A DNA stretch of 64,000 nt from an uncultured Tenacibaculum sp. (lineage in GTDB: Bacteria; Bacteroidota; Bacteroidia; Flavobacteriales; Flavobacteriaceae). The translations under genes and the position numbers were made by a program. The stretch covers positions 24,115 to 88,114 of the forward strand of contig CANMCD010000009.1 of NCBI GenBank assembly GCA_947496185.1, read 5' to 3'. The notes under the pieces were generated by a model, which saw only the letters and a list, made by a program, of their open reading frames with translations, was not told the origin of the DNA and made no database searches. Numbering within the stretch: the first letter of the stretch is position 1; the number at the start of each line of letters is the position of its first letter. This document shows positions 29,654-38,677 of the stretch, piece by piece.

Positions 29654-30472
29654 ATGTCAACAGCAAAAAAGGAGTATAAAAGGGTTACGGTAAAGTCATT
29701 AATTGAAATGAAAAATAACAAAGAAAAAATTTCTATGCTTACCGCCTACGATTATACCATGGCTAAAATTGTAGATCAAGCGGGTGTCGATGTGATTCTT
29801 GTTGGAGATTCTGCATCGAATGTTATGGCAGGCCACGAAACTACTCTTCCGATCACTTTAGATCAAATGATTTATCATGCTAGCTCTGTCATAAGAGCGA
29901 TTGATCGATCATTAGTCATTGTAGACCTTCCTTTTGGTACGTATCAAGGGAATTCCAAAAATGCATTGGATTCTGCTATACGAATCATGAAAGAATCTGG
30001 AGGACATGCTGTAAAACTAGAAGGAGGTAGTGAAATCTCTGAGTCTATTTCGAGAATCTTAACCGCGGGTATCCCTGTCATGGGACACTTAGGCCTTACA
30101 CCTCAATCTATCTATAAGTTTGGTACGTATACCGTGAGAGCAAAAGAAGAAGCCGAAGCTAAAAAACTAAAAGAAGACGCACTGTTACTAGAGCAACTGG
30201 GGTGTTTTGCTATTGTATTAGAAAAAGTACCTGCCAAACTTGCCAAAGAAGTTGCAGAAAGTTTAACCATACCTGTCATCGGTATTGGTGCTGGTGGTGG
30301 CGTTGATGGTCAAGTATTGGTAACTCATGATATGCTAGGTATGACCCACGAATTTAGCCCTCGTTTCTTACGTAGGTATCTTGATTTGTATACAGAAATG
30401 AGTAATGCTTTTCAGCAATATATCAAAGACGTAAAATCAAAAGACTTCCCCAATAAAGACGAACAGTACTAA
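29654..30472 (+). CDS. panB: 3-methyl-2-oxobutanoate hydroxymethyltransferase
   Basis: This 272-residue enzyme catalyses the first committed step of pantothenate/CoA synthesis, adding a hydroxymethyl group from methylene-THF to ketoisovalerate to give ketopantoate. Visible signatures are [42 protein letters not shown], the metal-binding Asp/Glu around [19 protein letters not shown] and [21 protein letters not shown]. The length is typical. It is followed after 18 bases by a 2-hydroxyacid dehydrogenase gene, likely in one operon. Confidence 0.96.
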   Translation: MSTAKKEYKRVTVKSLIEMKNNKEKISMLTAYDYTMAKIVDQAGVDVILVGDSASNVMAGHETTLPITLDQMIYHASSVIRAIDRSLVIVDLPFGTYQGNSKNALDSAIRIMKESGGHAVKLEGGSEISESISRILTAGIPVMGHLGLTPQSIYKFGTYTVRAKEEAEAKKLKEDALLLEQLGCFAIVLEKVPAKLAKEVAESLTIPVIGIGAGGGVDGQVLVTHDMLGMTHEFSPRFLRRYLDLYTEMSNAFQQYIKDVKSKDFPNKDEQY

Positions 30473-30490
30473 ACCATACAATCTTCTTTC

Positions 30491-31426
30491 ATGAAAATAC
30501 TACATTTAGATACCAACCACCCGTTGTTATTACAACAACTTCGGGAGCTGGGTCATGTGAACGACGAAAATTATAAAGCTTCAAAAACAGAAATAGAAAG
30601 CTGTATCGAAAATTATGACGGAATTATTATCCGTAGTAGGTTTACGATCGATCGTGACTTTCTGGATAAGGCCAAACAATTAAAATTTATTGGTCGTGTA
30701 GGGGCTGGACTAGAAAATATTGATGTGGCTTATGCTACTCAAAAAGGAATCCAGCTAATATCGGCTCCTGAAGGAAATAGAAATGCGGTTGGAGAACATA
30801 CCTTAGGCATGTTGCTTTCGTTGTTTAACCACTTAAACAAAGCCAATAAAGAAGTAAAAAATGGCCAATGGTTACGAGAAGAAAATAGAGGAATTGAACT
30901 CGATGGAAAAACAGTAGGAATCATTGGTTATGGCAATATGGGAAAAGCTTTTGCCAAAAAATTACGCGGTTTTGATGTTGACGTTCTTTGTTATGACATA
31001 AAAGAAGGTGTCGGAGATACAAATTGCCGCCAAGTATCTTTATCTGAGTTTCAAAAAAAAGTAGACATCGTCAGTTTACATACTCCGCAAACGGATTTGA
31101 CCGTAAACATGATCAACACCTCGTTTATTAATCAATTTCACAAACCTTTTTGGTTGTTCAATACCGCTAGAGGAAAATCGGTAGTTACCTCAGATTTGGT
31201 TACCGCTTTGCAAGAAGGTAACATTTTAGGGGCAGGATTGGATGTGTTGGAATATGAAAAAAAATCTTTTGAAAACCTGTTCGAATCAGATGAAATGCCC
31301 GATGCTTTTCGATATTTAATCGCAGCTGACAATGTTTTGCTAAGTCCTCACGTAGCTGGATGGACAGTAGAAAGTAAAGAAAAATTAGCCCAAACAATCG
31401 TCGCTAAAATCAAAGAAAAATTTTAG
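30491..31426 (+). CDS. D-isomer-specific 2-hydroxyacid dehydrogenase
   Basis: This 311-residue NAD-dependent oxidoreductase has a Rossmann motif TVGIIGYGNMGKAFAKKL (about residue 140) with the family's GAGLENIDVAYATQKGI, catalytic Arg region FNTARGKSVV, and His in LLSPHVAGWTVES. It resembles the SerA/PdxB group by shape, but the exact substrate (phosphoglycerate, erythronate phosphate, glyoxylate) cannot be fixed. It lacks a C-terminal ACT domain, so it is not full-length SerA. It lies directly behind panB. Confidence 0.9.
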   Translation: MKILHLDTNHPLLLQQLRELGHVNDENYKASKTEIESCIENYDGIIIRSRFTIDRDFLDKAKQLKFIGRVGAGLENIDVAYATQKGIQLISAPEGNRNAVGEHTLGMLLSLFNHLNKANKEVKNGQWLREENRGIELDGKTVGIIGYGNMGKAFAKKLRGFDVDVLCYDIKEGVGDTNCRQVSLSEFQKKVDIVSLHTPQTDLTVNMINTSFINQFHKPFWLFNTARGKSVVTSDLVTALQEGNILGAGLDVLEYEKKSFENLFESDEMPDAFRYLIAADNVLLSPHVAGWTVESKEKLAQTIVAKIKEKF

Positions 31427-31453
31427 TAAATTGTAGGGGTAAATATATCGGGT

Positions 31454-31918
31454 ATGAAATATGAAGCCACGAGTCCTGACGACTACATTTCTCAAGTTCC
31501 AAAAGAGCGACAAGAAGCGTTAAAAAAGTTACGGAACGTTATACAAAAAAATATACCAGATGGGTTTGAAGAAGGTATTTTATACAATATGATTGGATAT
31601 TATGTTCCTTTATCAAGCTATCCGAGTGGTTATCATTGTACCCCAAATACACCGCTTCCCTTTTTGAACATTGCTTCTCAAAAGAATTCTATTAATCTTT
31701 ATCATAACGGAATCTATGCAATGCCTGAAATTCACCAGTGGTTCGTTAACGAATATCCAAAACATTCAAAACGAAAACTAGACATGGGTAAAAGTTGTAT
31801 TCGATTTAAAAAAACAGACGAAATTCCTTATGACTTAATTGCCCAACTTGTACAAAAAATTTCAGTAGATCAATGGATTTCAACCTACGAAAAAAACATT
31901 AAAAACCGTAAAAAATGA
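31454..31918 (+). CDS. DUF1801 domain protein
   Basis: This 154-residue cytosolic protein begins with the DUF1801/YdhG pattern (SPDDYISQVPKERQEALKKLRNVIQKNIPDGFEEGILYNMIGYYVP). The fold is frataxin-like, and a Bacillus relative has been proposed as an iron chaperone; most members are uncharacterised. Its TGA overlaps the start of the next VOC gene (ATGA), so the two are translated together. Confidence 0.8.
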   Translation: MKYEATSPDDYISQVPKERQEALKKLRNVIQKNIPDGFEEGILYNMIGYYVPLSSYPSGYHCTPNTPLPFLNIASQKNSINLYHNGIYAMPEIHQWFVNEYPKHSKRKLDMGKSCIRFKKTDEIPYDLIAQLVQKISVDQWISTYEKNIKNRKK

Positions 31919-32301
31919 ACGAAGGTAAAGTTACTGGTATAGGAGGCGTTTTCTTTAAAACAACCGATGTTGAAAAGACCAAAAATTGGTACAAAAAACA
32001 CCTAGGATTTAACACAGATGCTTGGGGCAGTACTTTTAAATGGCAAGACCTTAGTGGAAAAGAAGCCACTACCCAATGGAGCCCTTTCAAAAAGGATACT
32101 GATTATTTCTCCCCTGCTAACAAAGATTTTATGTTTAATTACAGGGTGGACAATCTTGAAGTTTTATTAGAACGCTTAAAAAAAGAAGGTGTTACGATTG
32201 TCGGAGAAGTAGAAGAGTATAGTTATGGGAAGTTTGGATGGATCATCGATTTGGATGGAAATAAAATTGAGCTATGGGAACCTTTTGACCCAGCTCTATA
32301 A
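31915..32301 (+). CDS. VOC (glyoxalase/bleomycin-resistance) family protein
   Basis: This 128-residue protein is a single VOC module pair (GGVFFKTTDVEKTKNWYKKHLGF, then IVGEVEEYSYGKFGWIIDLDGNKIELWEP). The final Glu in 'NKIELWEP' is the common metal ligand. Such proteins include glyoxalases, dioxygenases and drug-binding proteins; no substrate can be deduced. The start overlaps the preceding DUF1801 gene by four bases. Confidence 0.87.
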   Translation: MNEGKVTGIGGVFFKTTDVEKTKNWYKKHLGFNTDAWGSTFKWQDLSGKEATTQWSPFKKDTDYFSPANKDFMFNYRVDNLEVLLERLKKEGVTIVGEVEEYSYGKFGWIIDLDGNKIELWEPFDPAL

Positions 32302-32322
32302 TCAATACATAAAAATTAATAC

Positions 32323-32616
32323 ATGGAAATTTTAGACAGCAACGGAAACCCTATTCGTCAACAAGAAAGTAAACGCATTATAGCAGGAATTCTAGCCATT
32401 CTCTTAGGAGGCCTTGGCGTTCACAAATTTATCCTTGGCTATACCAAAGAAGGTGCGATAACTCTAGTCATCACTTTTATCATTTCGATTATCAGCTGTG
32501 GCTTGTTTTCTGGATTGATGTCTATTATCGGACTGATTGAAGGTATCATATACCTTACCAAATCAGACGAAGAGTTTTATCAAACCTACCAAGACAATTA
32601 CAAAGGCTGGTTTTAA
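32323..32616 (+). CDS. TM2 domain membrane protein
   Basis: This 97-residue protein contains the TM2 domain: a charged lead (KRIIAGILAILLGGLGVHKFILGYTKEGAITLV), then a second hydrophobic hairpin with ISCGLFSGLMSIIGLIEGIIYL. Two membrane helices. TM2 proteins are widespread, with unclear function. Same strand and tight spacing (21 bases) behind the VOC gene. Confidence 0.88.
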   Translation: MEILDSNGNPIRQQESKRIIAGILAILLGGLGVHKFILGYTKEGAITLVITFIISIISCGLFSGLMSIIGLIEGIIYLTKSDEEFYQTYQDNYKGWF

Positions 32617-32648
32617 GCAAAAAAATCTAACAAAAAATCAAAATAATC

Positions 32649-33026
32649 ATGAGTGAAACAAATAGTAATTCGAAGGGAAAGCTTCATCAAACAGGTGAAA
32701 AAATAGAAGAATTCGCTAAAAAAGTAGAAGGAAAAGCTTCTGAAATCGCTGGCGATGTGGGTGAAAAATTAACGGATTTTACTGAAGATGCTAAAGAAAA
32801 AGTATCGGAACTATTGGAGAGTGAAGAAGCACAAAAAATAAAATCGAAGGTCAATGAGTTTACAGAAGATGCCAAAGAGACTTTCGAAGACGTCTCTGAA
32901 AAAGCTTCTGAACTCGCTAGTGAAGCAGGTGAGCACCTTGCTGATTTTGCACAAGAGGCAGAAGAAGAAATTAAGGAAACTGCTAAAAAAACCAAGAATT
33001 TTTTCCAACGATTGTTTGGAAAATAA
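32649..33026 (+). CDS. YtxH/apolipoprotein-like repetitive amphipathic helix protein
   Basis: This 125-residue protein consists of repeated roughly 11-residue amphipathic units (KVEGKASEIAGDVGEKLTDFTEDAKEKVSELL), similar to LEA and YtxH-type stress proteins. It is very acidic/basic in alternation, has no Cys, and ends FFQRLFGK. It has no signal peptide or membrane segment. Such proteins often coat membranes or protect against desiccation and osmotic stress; that is family knowledge, not shown here. It sits 32 bases behind the TM2 gene. Confidence 0.8.
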   Translation: MSETNSNSKGKLHQTGEKIEEFAKKVEGKASEIAGDVGEKLTDFTEDAKEKVSELLESEEAQKIKSKVNEFTEDAKETFEDVSEKASELASEAGEHLADFAQEAEEEIKETAKKTKNFFQRLFGK

Positions 33027-33289
33027 ATACCAACCTTGTCAATACCTTATATTGAACTTAGGCTGACAAAAATATATTTTAATTACCTGTATTACTTCTC
33101 ATAATACAGGTTATTTTGGTTATATTATAGTATTATACTATCTCTAAATTGCTCAATTAAAATGCACCTTTTTGCGTTATCTTTCAAAATAAAAACAACT
33201 CGTAACTAAGGCTATGACTGATTTTTCTTTTTTATCAAACACAAAAAATCATCATTTTTCTAATGTGTAATTTAGAGGTAGAAATAGTA

Positions 33290-33784
33290 TTAAACGCTCC
33301 TTACCGCTCTAACAGCTACTACCCTTTCTTCAAAACTTTGCTCCTCTACAGGCGCTAATGCTTGCTCAAACAATGCTAACAATTCATCAGAATGCGAAGC
33401 TGCTGTTGATTTCCTCAAGTCTACATACACAAAAGAACTCCACATAATCGCCTTAAGCTCCGTCTTGTCTTTATTCCACATTTTTAATTCTACTGACAAA
33501 TTCTTCTTGCCGTAGTTGATTACCTGTGTTTGTATGGTCACTATTTCCTGTAAAGTTGCTGGTTTTATATAGGCTATTTGATGGCTAGCCACTACCCAAC
33601 TTTTACCCGTTTCTTGTCCGTGCTTATAAATATCTAAATCATAGTTTTCAATTACTTGGTCTTCCCTTGCATTGATGAAATAGTTAAAATAGGCGGCGTT
33701 GTTTAAGTGATTGAATGGGTCACAATCTTGGAATCGTATCTTTACCTTGCTTTCTAGTATTCTCTGTAATCTCATAGCAACCAA
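33290..33784 (-). CDS. Acyl-CoA thioesterase, 4HBT hotdog family
   Basis: This protein of about 161-164 residues has an N-terminal hotdog signature VKIRFQDCDPFNHLNNAAYFNYFINAREDQV; the Asp in 'D.DPFNHLNN..Y' is the expected catalytic residue. The start may be the second Met (MRLQRIL, 33775). It probably hydrolyses an acyl-CoA. It follows the Fur-family gene on the same strand by 42 bases and may be co-transcribed. It differs clearly from the thioesterase at 9115-9561. Confidence 0.88.
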   Translation of the reverse strand: MVAMRLQRILESKVKIRFQDCDPFNHLNNAAYFNYFINAREDQVIENYDLDIYKHGQETGKSWVVASHQIAYIKPATLQEIVTIQTQVINYGKKNLSVELKMWNKDKTELKAIMWSSFVYVDLRKSTAASHSDELLALFEQALAPVEEQSFEERVVAVRAVRSV

Positions 33785-33826
33785 AATTACTATATATTAG
33801 CGTATTTATCGTTGCTACACCCAAAT

Positions 33827-34201
33827 TTATTCTTGACAGTTTTTACAAATCCCCACCAACAAAACCTTGGTTTCCTCTACCTTAAAACCATCTGACAACA
33901 AAGGATTTAATTGAATCTCTACACAAGAAAGTTCTCCACATTTTCTACATTGACTATGCACATGATTATCGTGATGACTTTCTTTTGAGCAAGTTGCATG
34001 ACACATGGCATAATAGGTGTTCGCGTCGTTGCCGATTACCGAATGTACTTTCCCTTCTTGCTCTAAACGTGTCAGTACTCTATATATCGTTGTTTTGTTA
34101 AACCTTTCGGCAAAATGATCAACCAATTCAACAGCGCTAACCGCATGTGATTTTTCGCTTAAATAGGTTTTTATCGCCTGAACTGAAACCGTATTTCTCA
34201 T
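33827..34201 (-). CDS. Fur-family transcriptional regulator (Fur/Zur/PerR)
   Basis: This 124-residue protein has a winged helix (SAVELVDHFAERFNKTTIYRVLTRLEQEGKVHSV) with the Fur-specific NKTTIYRVL recognition segment, a His-rich metal-sensing centre (CHATCSKESHHDNHVHSQ), and two structural-zinc Cys pairs, CRKC and CKNC near the C-terminus. It senses Fe, Zn or peroxide; the His richness and short size would suit a zinc sensor, but this is inference. A thioesterase gene follows. Confidence 0.93.
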   Translation of the reverse strand: MRNTVSVQAIKTYLSEKSHAVSAVELVDHFAERFNKTTIYRVLTRLEQEGKVHSVIGNDANTYYAMCHATCSKESHHDNHVHSQCRKCGELSCVEIQLNPLLSDGFKVEETKVLLVGICKNCQE

Positions 34202-34322
34202 CGTATACTCTTATTTGTAATCCTCCGTCATTAACAAAAATAGGGAATATATATCGTAATTATGTTAACGAAAATAAGGTTACCCCAAATACCGCTCCTA
34301 TGCTAAAGTATTCTACAATAGA

Positions 34323-34348
34323 AAAGTGCCGAGGAATCTCGGCACTTT
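34323..34348. terminator. Perfect 11-bp hairpin with GAAT loop
   Basis: AAAGTGCCGAG, loop GAAT, CTCGGCACTTT. A very stable GC-rich stem in an AT-rich region, but with no T run after it on either strand, so it may be a terminator-like or RNA structural element. Confidence 0.5.
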
Positions 34349-34435
34349 GGGACAATATCGTTCTATTAACTTTAAACCCAAACAAAGCTAATTATCTAAA
34401 AAAAACACTGCCCTTTTAAATTTTAGTTTTAATTT

Positions 34436-34453
34436 CGTAGTATCGCTACTACG
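34436..34453. repeat. Perfect 7-bp hairpin
   Basis: CGTAGTA, loop TCGC, TACTACG. Located 90 bases after the 11-bp hairpin; no T run follows. Confidence 0.45.
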
Positions 34454-34858
34454 AGGATTTAACCTTTATTAGTATAGATTGACAAACAACAATCGCAACT
34501 TAGTTGCAAATATAGAAAGTTTCTTGTTTTAACAAAAAAATTTACCCAGTTTTTTTGGCTGTTATGACTGTTTATTTCTTTAAACACCATAATTCTACTG
34601 TACTTGTTGGAATATGGAAAGTATTACCTAGTGGATTAGTACTGATTAATAAGGTATAGGAGCGCAAAAAAGCCAAGTGCCACTTTTGAATATCTAACTT
34701 TCAGTTTTAGTCTCCCTTTACAGGGATGCATTGGTACTTCTATACAAGACTTCAGAAGACATTTTACAGAATTAATAAACAACAATTTCTCCTATAAAAA
34801 TAATTTTATTTAATCACGGGGCTTATAATAATGGTTGTCATAACAACCTGATGTTGGT

Positions 34859-35551
34859 TTAAGAAATAGTGAGTACTTTCTCTTTTTTTATAACCCACAC
34901 CCCATATTCTTTCTCTAGATACAATAAACTTGTTACCCCATTTAGCTTATCAAAAACAACTCCCAAATCTAAAACAGCCTTTGTAAAGCTCTTATTAAAA
35001 ACTATTTTTGAAAAAATCATTACCCTATCTATTTTGAGAAAACCACTTCCTAACTCTTTTTTATGATTATCTGTATAAAGAATTAAAGAATCATTTTTCA
35101 GAGACCTTATTTTATGCACTTCTAATTTTATAGGCAACGTCTTTTTAAAAAACAGATCTTCAACCCCTTCTTTAAATTTTCCGTTTTCAAACACTTCTAA
35201 AGAATCTTGATTGGTAATGGAAATTTTAATTTCAGGATAAAATGCAATAATTTTTTTTCTAGTACTTTCTTTAAAATAATACTCGTAACTTCTAAGACTG
35301 TCCTTTGCAGTATACTTGTATTCTTGTTTTCCTCCCGGAACAGGAGGAAAACCTAAAGGAGAAGGGATATTCGTCACACGTTCCTTATTTAACAAATGAC
35401 TTACAATCTGGTATATACTCTCCATCTGCTTTCGTTTGTTACGTCGATCTTCTCTACATGAACATAGTAATATTAATATCAGTAGTAAACATGTAAAGGC
35501 ATTCTTAAATCGATTCTTTCTTATCAAAATAGGGTAGATATTTCTAAACAT
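34859..35551 (-). CDS. Lipoprotein of unknown function
   Basis: This 230-residue protein has a long basic N-region, then a hydrophobic core and lipobox (CLLLILILLCSCRED). The mature part is mixed beta with KYTAKDSLRSYEYYFKES and LEKEYGVWVIKKEKVLTIS, the latter resembling the last strands of NTF2-like or small beta-rich lipoproteins. I recognise no family. Its ATG lies within a short segment duplicated near 36570, so the true start is somewhat uncertain. It belongs to a run of minus-strand lipoprotein genes. Confidence 0.68.
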   Translation of the reverse strand: MFRNIYPILIRKNRFKNAFTCLLLILILLCSCREDRRNKRKQMESIYQIVSHLLNKERVTNIPSPLGFPPVPGGKQEYKYTAKDSLRSYEYYFKESTRKKIIAFYPEIKISITNQDSLEVFENGKFKEGVEDLFFKKTLPIKLEVHKIRSLKNDSLILYTDNHKKELGSGFLKIDRVMIFSKIVFNKSFTKAVLDLGVVFDKLNGVTSLLYLEKEYGVWVIKKEKVLTIS

Positions 35552-35611
35552 TTTTAGGAAAATAATTGTTAATTATCTACAAATGAAAGGGCTATTATCT
35601 GCTTTTTAAAC
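35537..35611 (-). pseudogene. 3' remnant of a paralogue of the 36601-37035 lipoprotein gene
   Basis: On the minus strand this reads KADNSPFICR then stop, against KADNSPIICK then stop at the end of the gene at 36601-37035. It is followed by matching non-coding DNA, including CCTAAAAATGTTTAGAAATAT in both places (36564-36634 is the other copy). The rest of the paralogue is gone. This indicates tandem duplication and decay, and the segment supplies the ATG of the next lipoprotein gene. Confidence 0.65.
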
Positions 35612-35616
35612 GGGGT

Positions 35617-36027
35617 TTAATCTACTATTTCATCAAACCAAACTACTTGGTATTTATAAATTAATGAACCTTTCTTCTCGTATAAAAATATGGTTTTAAA
35701 TATTTCATTATTTTTTAAAATTTTAATTCGTCTTTTTTTTTCTCCCTCTCTAATTACCTCTTTTTTCTTTCTTATCGAAATTTCAATTAATTGATTAATA
35801 TCAATTAACTTAAATTTTATTGCTTTGGGCTTTAAAATTTTTGGCTTTGTGTTCGCAATGAAGTGCTCATTCCCTATATAGAAATGAATAGACTTTTCTT
35901 TATAGTACTTTAGTACTTTTTGTTCAGAATTTAAACAATTGTATGATAAATGAATTTCGTTTGTTTGAGCATTAATTCTCTGAAAAAAAACAAAATAAAA
36001 CAATAGTATTGATAAATATTTTTTCAT
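35617..36027 (-). CDS. Small secreted protein of unknown function
   Basis: This 136-residue protein has a signal peptide (KKYLSILLFYFVFFQRINAQ). The mature part is rich in Lys and aromatic residues, with predicted beta strands (IHFYIGNEHFIANTKPKIL, IKFKLIDINQLIEISI, LIYKYQVVW). No known domain is recognised. It may form an operon with the neighbouring lipoprotein genes on the same strand, although gaps of about 100 bases separate them. Confidence 0.6.
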   Translation of the reverse strand: MKKYLSILLFYFVFFQRINAQTNEIHLSYNCLNSEQKVLKYYKEKSIHFYIGNEHFIANTKPKILKPKAIKFKLIDINQLIEISIRKKKEVIREGEKKRRIKILKNNEIFKTIFLYEKKGSLIYKYQVVWFDEIVD

Positions 36028-36155
36028 TGTTTACAGTTTTGATTTCCTATGGATTTATAGCTGTTATTGTTCTTATTATACTCCATAATTAATGCTATTT
36101 AAAAACAGGTAGCACGCCAAAAACAAACAGTATTGAGATACTACCTATTGTTAAA

Positions 36156-36521
36156 TTAAATAACAGTTATATCTTTTAAAAAAGTCCTAATCACAATGGA
36201 ATCATTCCAATTAACTTTTAAGTTTTTAATTTTTACTCCTTTTTTCCCTACCAAATAAATCTCAATCGTATGTCGACCTTTGCTCAAAGAAACTAGGTTA
36301 TCTTTTATATCTACTTTATTAACCGTAATCCACGGAGTAAACTCCCCCAAGCTATCATAGGTAATAAACCGAATACCTGTAAAATGACTCCCTTTTGATT
36401 TGTGTTTTTTGATGGTATAGGTACTTTTAACAGTAGCATTTAATCTCCTAAGCATTACTTCGGGAGAAGGTCTACAAGACATCATTCCCAATATAACCAA
36501 CGGAATAAAAACTTTTCTCAT
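36156..36521 (-). CDS. Small lipoprotein, carboxypeptidase-regulatory-like
   Basis: The start is taken at MRKVFIPLVILGMMSC (36521), a good lipoprotein signal with lipobox MMSC. The mature ~105 residues end in YLVGKKGVKIKNLKVNWNDSIVIRTFLKDITVI, resembling the final strands of CarboxypepD_reg/PEGA-like beta domains ('vkV.n..l..gDSivi...L'). The neighbour at 36601-37035 ends in the same way, so they are distant paralogues. Function unknown; probably faces the periplasm. Confidence 0.68.
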   Translation of the reverse strand: MRKVFIPLVILGMMSCRPSPEVMLRRLNATVKSTYTIKKHKSKGSHFTGIRFITYDSLGEFTPWITVNKVDIKDNLVSLSKGRHTIEIYLVGKKGVKIKNLKVNWNDSIVIRTFLKDITVI

Positions 36522-36600
36522 ACTAATGATCATCCTTAGCTCTTGTTGTCTTATTTATTTTGATATATTTCTAAACATTTTTAGGTACAAAAATTTATAG

Positions 36601-37035
36601 CTACTTACAGATAATAGGGCTATTATCTGCTTTTAAATTCGCATTAATCACTATTGAGTCTCCGCTTTTCAAATGAAACTCTTTAACTTTAACCGTATGC
36701 ATTGTGAGATAAGAAACTTCTAGACTATAATCATTATTTTGACTAATGTATATAACCTGAGGAATTACCTTACTTTCTTGATCAAACCTCATAAGAAACA
36801 TTACCCCATTAACGTAAATCAATGCGGGTAATCTTGTTTTCGTTTCATCATCAAATGCATTTACTATCACTCCAGAAAAACCTGTCTTAGACTTATACCT
36901 TTGTAAGTCATACATATCATCAACAAGATCGGAGCGAACCGCTTTACATGAAAAAATTAAAAACATCATTAAAAAAAGGATTGTACTCCTAATTACATTT
37001 AATACTTTTCGCTGCTCTTTTTGCAAATCTTTCAT
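36601..37035 (-). CDS. Small lipoprotein, carboxypeptidase-regulatory-like
   Basis: This protein of up to 144 residues has the anchor TILFLMMFLIFSCKA (lipobox IFSC). The mature part carries GFSGVIVNAFDDETKTRLPALIYVNG, an opening like CarboxypepD_reg domains, and ends VKEFHLKSGDSIVINANLKADNSPIICK. The frame overlaps the 3' end of the metallopeptidase-like gene by 47 bases in a different frame, suggesting coupled translation. A fragment of a further copy lies at 35537-35611. Confidence 0.7.
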   Translation of the reverse strand: MKDLQKEQRKVLNVIRSTILFLMMFLIFSCKAVRSDLVDDMYDLQRYKSKTGFSGVIVNAFDDETKTRLPALIYVNGVMFLMRFDQESKVIPQVIYISQNNDYSLEVSYLTMHTVKVKEFHLKSGDSIVINANLKADNSPIICK

Positions 37036-38629
37036 TAGGAATTATCGTTTGGATTTTATTTCTTTTATTTATTGGTATTGATTTATATGCGTTTGTAGCT
37101 TCAAGCCCTCCCCATGACAAACTTTTATAATACTCAAAATTCTGTCTATGTCCGTCATATGCGGATAAAGAATATGCTATTGCTTCTACATATTGCGTCA
37201 TAAATTGGTGTTCCGTAAGATTCCCTTTATTATAATTTTTTCTGAAATATTCCATCAACAAAATAGAAATAGGTGATTCAAACTTTGTTTTAAGTGTATA
37301 ATGAAAAAAAGCATGTAAACTTTCATGAATAATTGTTCTAGCAATCGATAACTGCGTCGCTTCTTTTACCATATCTACATCCAACGTAACTTTATAAGTA
37401 GCTGTATTTGCATTAACACCTTGTCCTAGATGATCCAATTGACCAATGGAATAGGTCAAATGATATTTACGAGAACTATTAAATATAGCAATTATTGACT
37501 GTGACAAATGACTTTTTTTTGTCAAATCGGGTACTAACGTTCCTCGTATATCTTTTCTCTTTAAAATATTTATGATATTACTTACACAAGGATTTTTTGT
37601 ATTATCAATAACTCGCTCATCTTCCACTTTCACACAATTATACCCTACTCTTTTAAATCCAATAGGACAAGGCAAAATATTATTAGTTGAATAATCTCTA
37701 CCACCTCCTGAATATCTAGGGCCACCAGCGCCACCTCCTGATTGCGAATAATAAAGATCTACAAGTCTTCCGCTCGCACTTGGTAACCATATCCAACGAG
37801 AAGTCGAACCGTTGTATACTGTTTTTACATATACATACCTGTTTCCGTCCGTATGATCGTAGATACTTCCGTCACTACTTGTACATGTATTACATTTATT
37901 GTACCAATCTGTAAATCGTCTTGTTACTTCAAGTTTATAGCCGTCTCCGCCGCCGCTTCCACCCCCAGAACCACCGCTACTCCACGGTATACAACCCGGA
38001 ATGGGCTTGCCTTCAAACATACAATCGTTAAACTGCGAATCATCTGCCTTGGGAAGTAATATATCTGTATATTTTCCTCTTCGCTCTTTTTTCGTTTCCT
38101 TAAACGAAGCTATTTTTACCCCCTCTTGGTATGTATAAATATCTTTCATTACCCCAGCTTCATTGAACAAAAACTTCATTCCGCTAAAGCCCTCTATGTT
38201 ACTTTCACTAGGCTTGGTATTGGCTGATGCTATAAAAGGCTCAAAACGTAATACGGTAAATTTTATACCTGTTACTGCCTCTTCTACAATTAAGTAAAAG
38301 GTCAGCTCTTTTACAAATAAATCCGAATTGTTATATACAGGATTTTTACACAATATCGGAAACTGATAAGTTTTTATCACATCGTCACTTGCATTGTCTA
38401 ATATTGTCGGCTGGCTCCAATCGATGGTCATCGTGTCTTCCGCTAATGTCAATTCTTTACTTATGGTTTTGACATCAATAAGCTTTTCAAAGTTAACATT
38501 TTCAATAATTTGTTGTTTGGAGGATTCCGCGGTTTCTTCTTTACAACTGTGTAGTACCGTAAATAATACAAATAATAAGCTTGTCTTTGCAAACCCCACT
38601 TTTAGGGCTTGACAGTTTGGTTTTTTCAT
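36989..38629 (-). CDS. Lipoprotein with HExxH metallopeptidase-like domain
   Basis: This 546-residue protein has a lipoprotein signal (lipobox LHSC at about residue 29). Residues about 45-220 are a beta-rich domain, followed by a Gly/Ser linker (GGSGGGSGGGDG) and a Cys-containing region (NKCNTCTSSDG). The C-terminal ~180 residues contain ARTIIHESLHAFFHY: the HESLH is an HExxH zinc motif of the SprT/gluzincin sort. It could be a surface zinc peptidase; a clear third ligand is not obvious. First gene of the lipoprotein run on the minus strand. Confidence 0.75.
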   Translation of the reverse strand: MKKPNCQALKVGFAKTSLLFVLFTVLHSCKEETAESSKQQIIENVNFEKLIDVKTISKELTLAEDTMTIDWSQPTILDNASDDVIKTYQFPILCKNPVYNNSDLFVKELTFYLIVEEAVTGIKFTVLRFEPFIASANTKPSESNIEGFSGMKFLFNEAGVMKDIYTYQEGVKIASFKETKKERRGKYTDILLPKADDSQFNDCMFEGKPIPGCIPWSSGGSGGGSGGGDGYKLEVTRRFTDWYNKCNTCTSSDGSIYDHTDGNRYVYVKTVYNGSTSRWIWLPSASGRLVDLYYSQSGGGAGGPRYSGGGRDYSTNNILPCPIGFKRVGYNCVKVEDERVIDNTKNPCVSNIINILKRKDIRGTLVPDLTKKSHLSQSIIAIFNSSRKYHLTYSIGQLDHLGQGVNANTATYKVTLDVDMVKEATQLSIARTIIHESLHAFFHYTLKTKFESPISILLMEYFRKNYNKGNLTEHQFMTQYVEAIAYSLSAYDGHRQNFEYYKSLSWGGLEATNAYKSIPINKRNKIQTIIPNERFAKRAAKSIKCN

Positions 38630-38677
38630 TTTGAATTAATTATTATAATTGATTTTAAATTGATTAACTGAGGCATT

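Larger units (their letters stand above)
34202..34858. other. Gene-poor region with two strong hairpins
   Basis: About 650 bases with no convincing gene on either strand. It holds an 11-bp perfect hairpin (34323-34348) and a 7-bp perfect hairpin (34436-34453). It marks the boundary between the conserved genes to the left and the lipoprotein-rich zone to the right. Confidence 0.55.

Noticed and set aside
34147..34419. Plus-strand 90-codon frame over the start of the Fur-family gene
   Set aside because: It runs through a hairpin and non-coding sequence, with no start context or family pattern.
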